Assembly (NCBI GenBank): GCA_003641545.1
Contig: QNAU01000002.1
Span: forward strand, 1-19,993
DNA from: Thermotoga sp.
GTDB taxonomy: Bacteria > Thermotogota > Thermotogae > B21-G9
Reading direction: 5' to 3'
DNA: 19,993 bases
Under the pieces are notes generated by a model, which searched no databases, had not been told where the DNA came from, and saw nothing but the letters and a program-made list of their open reading frames with translations. A program made the position numbers and the translations under genes. Below are positions 16,247 to 19,993 of the stretch, one piece after another. How positions within the stretch are numbered: the first letter of the stretch is position 1; the number at the start of each line of letters is the position of its first letter.

Positions 16247-17440
16247 CTACACGTCATCTCCTCTTCCGATCCTCCTCAAAACCTCATCCACAACATCGAG
16301 TGTTCTATCCACATCGTTGCGATCATGTGCCATGGATAAAAAATTGTATCCTCCTCTCTTTAAAAGTATTCCCCTTCTCATGACAGCACGTATGAATTTT
16401 CTCTCCATGTCTTCGTCCTCGAATTTCACCCAGAACATCGTCGGGTATCCAACAACTTTGGCATTCTTGTCCATTCCGTATGAACACAGAATTCTCGATA
16501 TTTCGCTCATCATCATTTCACCGAGATTCCACGTTTTCTCAATCCCAGCTCTCTTTATTTCACGAACGGTGAATAAACTGGAAGCGAGTGAAAGAGCTTC
16601 ACTTCCATATGTAGTTGAAATCCACAATTTCGCCATTTCCTTCATAACATCGCGCTTTCCTCCGAGTGCGGAGAGTGGCATGCCGTTCGCCAGCGATTTC
16701 CCGAGGACCGTTAGATCTGGAATGACACCAAAATAGGATTGGGCACTTCCACTTGGAAATCTGAATCCCGTCTTTATCTCATCGAATATCAGAAGTGTCC
16801 CCGTTCTCTTCGTCACGTCCCTCAAAAACTCGAGTTTCTCACGTGTCGGTTCATCTCCCATGACAGGTTCCACGATGACCCCTGCGAATTCATCATTTTC
16901 GAGCAAACCTTCCACCCTGTCGATCTCATCCCATTTAAACCAAATCGTCAGCTTCTTGACTTCATCTGGTATTCCGTATCCGGTGTTTGCCCAATCGTGC
17001 CATCCGAAATAACCACACGCGAGTATTTTTTCACGACCGGTGAAAGCTCTCGCAACCCTCACAGCGGAGGAGGTCGCTTCCGCTCCTGTTTTGAAGAATC
17101 TGATCATCTCCACGGATGGTATGAATCCAGCTATCTCACTCGCAAGTTCATATTCGAGAACGGATGATAGGGATGTCAGAACGAATCTTTCCATCTGTTC
17201 GGTGATGAACTTCAACCATTCGTCCCGGTTGTACCCCAGGAACACCGCTCCGAGTGCCATTATGTAATCTATGTATTCATTCCCATCGACATCCCACAAT
17301 TTCGAACCCTTGGCTTTCGCCACATAAATTGGCCCATCACCGAAGAAAAGGAACTCTGGCCTCTTACTGCCAGTTTGAACACCCCATGGTATCAACTTCA
17401 ACGATTCCTCGTAGATTCTCTTACTCACTTCGAATCCCAT
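16247..17440 (-). CDS. Class III PLP aminotransferase, glutamate-1-semialdehyde-aminomutase-like
   Basis: 397 aa, fold-type I. The PLP lysine is Lys248 in LGKSLANGMPL, the pyridine-N partner is Asp220 in IFDEIKTGFR, the phosphate region is KTGAEATSSAVRVARA (117-132), and the aromatic/His segment is GWHDW (146-150). The N-terminus (PWGVQTGSK, then GSKLWDVDGNEYIDYIMALG) follows the HemL-type pattern. No other haem genes are present and the operon is metabolic, so it is probably an omega- or beta-amino-acid aminotransferase rather than HemL. ATG 17440 is supported by GGGAGG about 8 nt upstream, inside the preceding gene; the overlap is 16 nt. Confidence 0.88.
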   Translation of the reverse strand: MGFEVSKRIYEESLKLIPWGVQTGSKRPEFLFFGDGPIYVAKAKGSKLWDVDGNEYIDYIMALGAVFLGYNRDEWLKFITEQMERFVLTSLSSVLEYELASEIAGFIPSVEMIRFFKTGAEATSSAVRVARAFTGREKILACGYFGWHDWANTGYGIPDEVKKLTIWFKWDEIDRVEGLLENDEFAGVIVEPVMGDEPTREKLEFLRDVTKRTGTLLIFDEIKTGFRFPSGSAQSYFGVIPDLTVLGKSLANGMPLSALGGKRDVMKEMAKLWISTTYGSEALSLASSLFTVREIKRAGIEKTWNLGEMMMSEISRILCSYGMDKNAKVVGYPTMFWVKFEDEDMERKFIRAVMRRGILLKRGGYNFLSMAHDRNDVDRTLDVVDEVLRRIGRGDDV

Positions 17441-18198
17441 TTCAAAGCCTCCCTGAACTTTCTTTCGAAATCTCTGGAATCCATGATTCCCGTCTCGATG
17501 AGTTTCATGATACCAGCCTTGTAATATCTGAAGGGATAGAAGGACGAGAAAACCACCCTATCTTTTCCCACGATCCTCACGAATTTCGTTGGTTCCCCAG
17601 TTGGAACTTCGTAGAAGAAGTTCAGGTCGAAGAAGAGATGATCATGATCCGGATTTGAAAGGTATATCGAAAGTGAAGAGGAATAACCGAAGTTGTGCAG
17701 TATCACTTTCAAATTCCTGTAAGTTCTCAAAAGGTCTATGACATCGTTTTCCAGAAGATCGTTCGCATCCAATCTGTGTCTCTGTCTCGGATCCTCGAAT
17801 TTCGCAACGAATGATACGATGATATCGTGTGTCGATATGAACCTCCAGAAATGGGATAAAGCTGGATCCTTCAACGAATAACCATGGTAATTTGGGAGGA
17901 GGACCACGATTCTCACACCGGATTCTAAGAGAAAATTCAAATCGTGTTCCCAACCGGGATAGATCGGATTCACCACTCCCATGACGATGAAGCGCCTTTC
18001 GACTTCCCGTGGCAACTTTTTCAGAACCTCGAACAGTTCAAGATTTGCTTCGTGAGCGTCCCGGTAAAAGGCACCGTTGACGTTGAACAACATAGCCTTT
18101 TCAACTCCGTTCTCATCCATCTTCTCGAGCAACTCGATCCAATCGAACTCGATCCTCCTGAAGGGCCATTTCCCATACACCACCAGCGTGTCGATCAT
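17425..18198 (-). CDS. Amidohydrolase-fold protein lacking most metal ligands (probable pseudoenzyme)
   Basis: About 257 aa, matching the amidohydrolase_2 layout of its upstream neighbour, but the ligands are missing. The N-terminal HxH is replaced (MIDTLVVYGKWPF), the strand that should carry IHT reads IVSF (about 127-130), and the final FGTD is FSSF (217-220). One histidine remains (His168 in ILHNFGY). Alignable anchors to the neighbour are VGKDRVVF against VGVDRVLF, and the LKVILHNFG strand. ATG 18198 overlaps the previous stop (ATGA) and is preceded by GGAGGTG; the longer frame to 18237 starts inside the upstream gene. It may be a regulatory or scaffolding partner of the active paralogue, or use different chemistry. 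Confidence 0.75.
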   Translation of the reverse strand: MIDTLVVYGKWPFRRIEFDWIELLEKMDENGVEKAMLFNVNGAFYRDAHEANLELFEVLKKLPREVERRFIVMGVVNPIYPGWEHDLNFLLESGVRIVVLLPNYHGYSLKDPALSHFWRFISTHDIIVSFVAKFEDPRQRHRLDANDLLENDVIDLLRTYRNLKVILHNFGYSSSLSIYLSNPDHDHLFFDLNFFYEVPTGEPTKFVRIVGKDRVVFSSFYPFRYYKAGIMKLIETGIMDSRDFERKFREALKWDSK

Positions 18199-18977
18199 TT
18201 CAGCGCACCTCCAAACACTGCCATGGCATTGTTCCATGCTATTTTCAACTTCTCTTCATGTGTCAAATTCGAATCGAGTAGTTTGGCGATGCCCACACCC
18301 ATGTTCAAATCCGTTCCAAACAAAACCCTGTCCACACCAACGATTCTGACCGCCTTCTCAATCATCCCCTTGTCGCATCCGCTTCCACTGATGTCAACGT
18401 AAACCTTCGTACCCCTGACCGCCTTGAGTGCGTACTCCCAATCACCTCCTCCACCTATGTGAGCCATTATTATCTTTGCTCTTGGAAAATTTTTCGAAAG
18501 GAATGCAACATCGGTCGAGTCGGAGGGATTCTGCCCCGTGATTCCAGATTTTCTTCCGTGGAAAGTGTGTATCAATATTGGGATATCGTAATCCACAGCT
18601 TTTTCGATCAGCTTGAAGGTTGAACTGTCGTTACATGGGAACGGGGCGAGCAGTTTCAAACCAACGAATCCATATTTTTCAACACCTCTTCTCAACTCAT
18701 CCAACGAATCTTCCAAGAAAGCTTGATTCACCGTGACGTATCCATACAACTCGAGAGGACCTTGGTAAGATCTGATGAACTCGTGTAGTCTTTTGTTCCC
18801 ACTCCTGAAATCCACAGGATCGGGAAAGTAGAGTGGTGATCTTTTTCCCCAACTTCCGAGAACCGAGATGATCAACTTCTCTATTCCGTATCTTTCAGAA
18901 TACTTCAACCTCCATTCATCCTCTTCTTCCTTTCCCTGCATGAGGTAAAGATGCGCGTGAACATCTATGAATTTCAA
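18195..18977 (-). CDS. Metal-dependent amidohydrolase (amidohydrolase_2 family)
   Basis: About 260 aa TIM-barrel hydrolase or decarboxylase with a full metal site: HxH at His7/His9 in KFIDVHAHL, Lys108 in VGLKLL, His137 in ILIHTFHG, His173 in MAHIGGGG and Asp223 in LFGTDLN. This fits COG2159-type amidohydrolases, which include lactonases, decarboxylases and amidases; the substrate cannot be read from sequence. Start: SD GGAGGTGA at 18985-18992 is 7 nt from TTG 18977, which overlaps the preceding stop (TTGA); ATG 18983 is only 1 nt away from the SD and the frame to 19022 lies deep in the upstream gene. It pairs with the degenerate paralogue that follows it. Confidence 0.87.
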   Translation of the reverse strand: MKFIDVHAHLYLMQGKEEEDEWRLKYSERYGIEKLIISVLGSWGKRSPLYFPDPVDFRSGNKRLHEFIRSYQGPLELYGYVTVNQAFLEDSLDELRRGVEKYGFVGLKLLAPFPCNDSSTFKLIEKAVDYDIPILIHTFHGRKSGITGQNPSDSTDVAFLSKNFPRAKIIMAHIGGGGDWEYALKAVRGTKVYVDISGSGCDKGMIEKAVRIVGVDRVLFGTDLNMGVGIAKLLDSNLTHEEKLKIAWNNAMAVFGGALK

Positions 18978-19924
18978 TCGCATTTCACCTCCATACCTTC
19001 CTCCATCGATCTTTTCACACAATCAGCCACCTTCAAAGCGTGAAGTGCTTCTTCAAGTCCCGGGATTTCATCCTCCGCCAGCGTATCCGAATCGAGCATC
19101 TTCAAGAAATGGATCAGCTCAACTTTGAGTGGATCCTCCCAGTCGAAGATCAATTCTTCCCCGCTGTCCGGAAAGATCAGAGTGGAACTACCTTTCAACA
19201 CGAGTCGATCCCTTCTTCCGAGTATCTCCATGAACGATTCACCTTTGTCATAGTTCCACCATGCACTCATCAGGCTGAAGAACACACGATCCTTCAAGGT
19301 TGCGAGCAGGGAATAACAATCCTCGACTTCTGCATCGTGATACACTGTTCCACCAATCGCAAGGACCTTTTCGAATTTCCTCTTCAACATCCATGGCACG
19401 AGGTCGAAGTAATGTATGTCCTTTATGAGGATGACTCCTCCACCCTTCTCCAATCTCCACTTCGTTCCAACTTTCCAGCATTTTCTGGCGTTCACACCGA
19501 TTATCTCTCCTAATCTTCCACTCTCGATTATCTCCTTCATCTTCATGATGGCTCTGTTGAACCTCATGGTGAAACCGACCATGATCCAACCGTTGGATTC
19601 TTTCTCAACTCTCATGAGATCTTCAACCTCATCGCATCTGACACCAACTGGTTTTTCACACAGGATTTTCAGATCTCTCGATAGAAGGTATCTACATATT
19701 CCAACTTCGACCGTTGGAGGAACCGCAACTATCACCCCATCCAGATCGATGTAGTCCACTTCCCTTAGATCGTTCAGGACCTTGAGATCAAGATCATCCA
19801 CCATCTTCACCAACTCAGGATTCGTATCGTATCCGTATATTTCACATCCAAGTTCGCTCAGAAATCTGAGATGTGCCCTCCCCATCCTTCCAGCTGCACC
19901 GATCACCAGCACCCTTTTCCCCAT
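18974..19924 (-). CDS. Gfo/Idh/MocA-family NAD(P)-dependent oxidoreductase
   Basis: 316 aa. N-terminal Rossmann fold with VIGAAGRMGRAHL (7-19) for dinucleotide binding, acidic end of strand 2 at YDTNP (32-36; Asp33 suggests NAD preference, an inference), and the family hallmark CEKPVG (89-94). The C-terminal domain has GGGVILIKDIHYFDL (161-175) in place of the common GGALxDxGxHxxD, keeping the likely catalytic His171. Members oxidise or reduce sugars, cyclitols and related hydroxy compounds. It is the first gene of the visible operon; ATG 19924 has GGGGTGAT just upstream. It overlaps the amidohydrolase start by 4 nt. Confidence 0.9.
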   Translation of the reverse strand: MGKRVLVIGAAGRMGRAHLRFLSELGCEIYGYDTNPELVKMVDDLDLKVLNDLREVDYIDLDGVIVAVPPTVEVGICRYLLSRDLKILCEKPVGVRCDEVEDLMRVEKESNGWIMVGFTMRFNRAIMKMKEIIESGRLGEIIGVNARKCWKVGTKWRLEKGGGVILIKDIHYFDLVPWMLKRKFEKVLAIGGTVYHDAEVEDCYSLLATLKDRVFFSLMSAWWNYDKGESFMEILGRRDRLVLKGSSTLIFPDSGEELIFDWEDPLKVELIHFLKMLDSDTLAEDEIPGLEEALHALKVADCVKRSMEEGMEVKCD

Positions 19925-19993
19925 TCAATCACCCCGTACTCGTATCATTCAAAGAAAACGCATCCAAACACGCTCGGATAATGATACTGCTGG
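19925..19993. other. Upstream edge of the - strand operon
   Basis: Sixty-nine bases to the window edge. On the - strand all three frames are open from the edge for at least 42 nt, so the end of another upstream gene could lie here; one frame stops at TGA just inside the ribosome binding site of the oxidoreductase. No convincing -35/-10 pair is seen. It contains the inverted repeat listed separately. Confidence 0.4.
19942..19987. repeat. 8-bp inverted repeat upstream of the oxidoreductase gene
   Basis: GTATCATT (19942-19949) and AATGATAC (19980-19987) are perfect inverted copies separated by 30 nt, starting 18 nt upstream of the first gene. They could be paired operator half-sites or a long-loop stem. 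The right copy is close to the window edge, so its context is not visible. Confidence 0.4.

Noticed and set aside
15463..16383. 306-codon open frame on the + strand
   Set aside because: Antisense to the DHOD-like gene and part of the aminotransferase gene; low-complexity shadow composition.
18199..18237. Longer N-terminus for the degenerate amidohydrolase
   Set aside because: The added residues lie in the upstream gene and lack a ribosome binding site; ATG 18198 has GGAGGTG and an ATGA overlap.
18978..19022. Longer N-terminus for the active amidohydrolase
   Set aside because: It would overlap the oxidoreductase further, while the SD at 18985-18992 fits TTG 18977, giving a normal KFIDVHAH opening.
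1..19993. tRNA or rRNA genes, CRISPR arrays, transposons
   Set aside because: No cloverleaf-like segment, spaced repeats, transposase motifs or terminal repeats were seen; coding density leaves little room.

Overview
The window looks like a chromosomal segment of a thermophilic bacterium, most likely of the Thermotogota. The grounds are very heavy AGA/AGG arginine and ATA isoleucine codon use, purine-rich coding strands, very compact operons with overlapping ends, strong Shine-Dalgarno sites, many GTG/TTG starts, and a DHH-CBS-CCA-adding fusion of the kind known from Thermotoga. The genus assignment is inference; there is no rRNA in the window.

Region 1 (1-12925, all + strand) is housekeeping. 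The 3' part of rsgA (ribosome-assembly GTPase) is followed by the only clear gene-free gap (697-847), which carries a good sigma-A promoter. Downstream runs an almost gap-free 11-gene array: rpsT, an unrecognised 200-aa gene, gcvH-gcvPA-gcvPB (glycine cleavage H and split P proteins, with no gcvT or lpd alongside), hisS, a PilT-like ATPase, an endonuclease III, queA, a sigma-54-type response regulator, and the large DHH-CBS-CCA-adding fusion. Translation/tRNA maturation (rpsT, hisS, queA, cca), one-carbon metabolism, DNA repair, a retraction-type ATPase and a regulator thus share one transcription unit.

Region 2 (12916-19924, all - strand, read right to left) is a tightly coupled seven-gene metabolic operon that I cannot place in a known pathway: Gfo/Idh/MocA oxidoreductase, an amidohydrolase with its metal ligands, a second amidohydrolase-fold protein that has lost most of them, a class III (GSA-aminotransferase-like) PLP enzyme, a dihydroorotate-dehydrogenase-like flavin TIM barrel, an enolase-superfamily protein of the OSBS/N-acylamino-acid racemase type, and a DapA-family lyase/aldolase. 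Most junctions are 4-26 nt overlaps with the Shine-Dalgarno inside the preceding gene, so the proteins are probably made together. This is the most likely undescribed system in the window, probably catabolism or remodelling of a carboxylated, nitrogen-containing small molecule.

The two regions converge and overlap tail-to-tail by 10 nt at 12916-12925 with no visible intrinsic terminator. The right edge (19925-19993) holds an 8-bp inverted repeat and may include the end of a further upstream gene. I see no mobile elements, CRISPR arrays, tRNA or rRNA genes.
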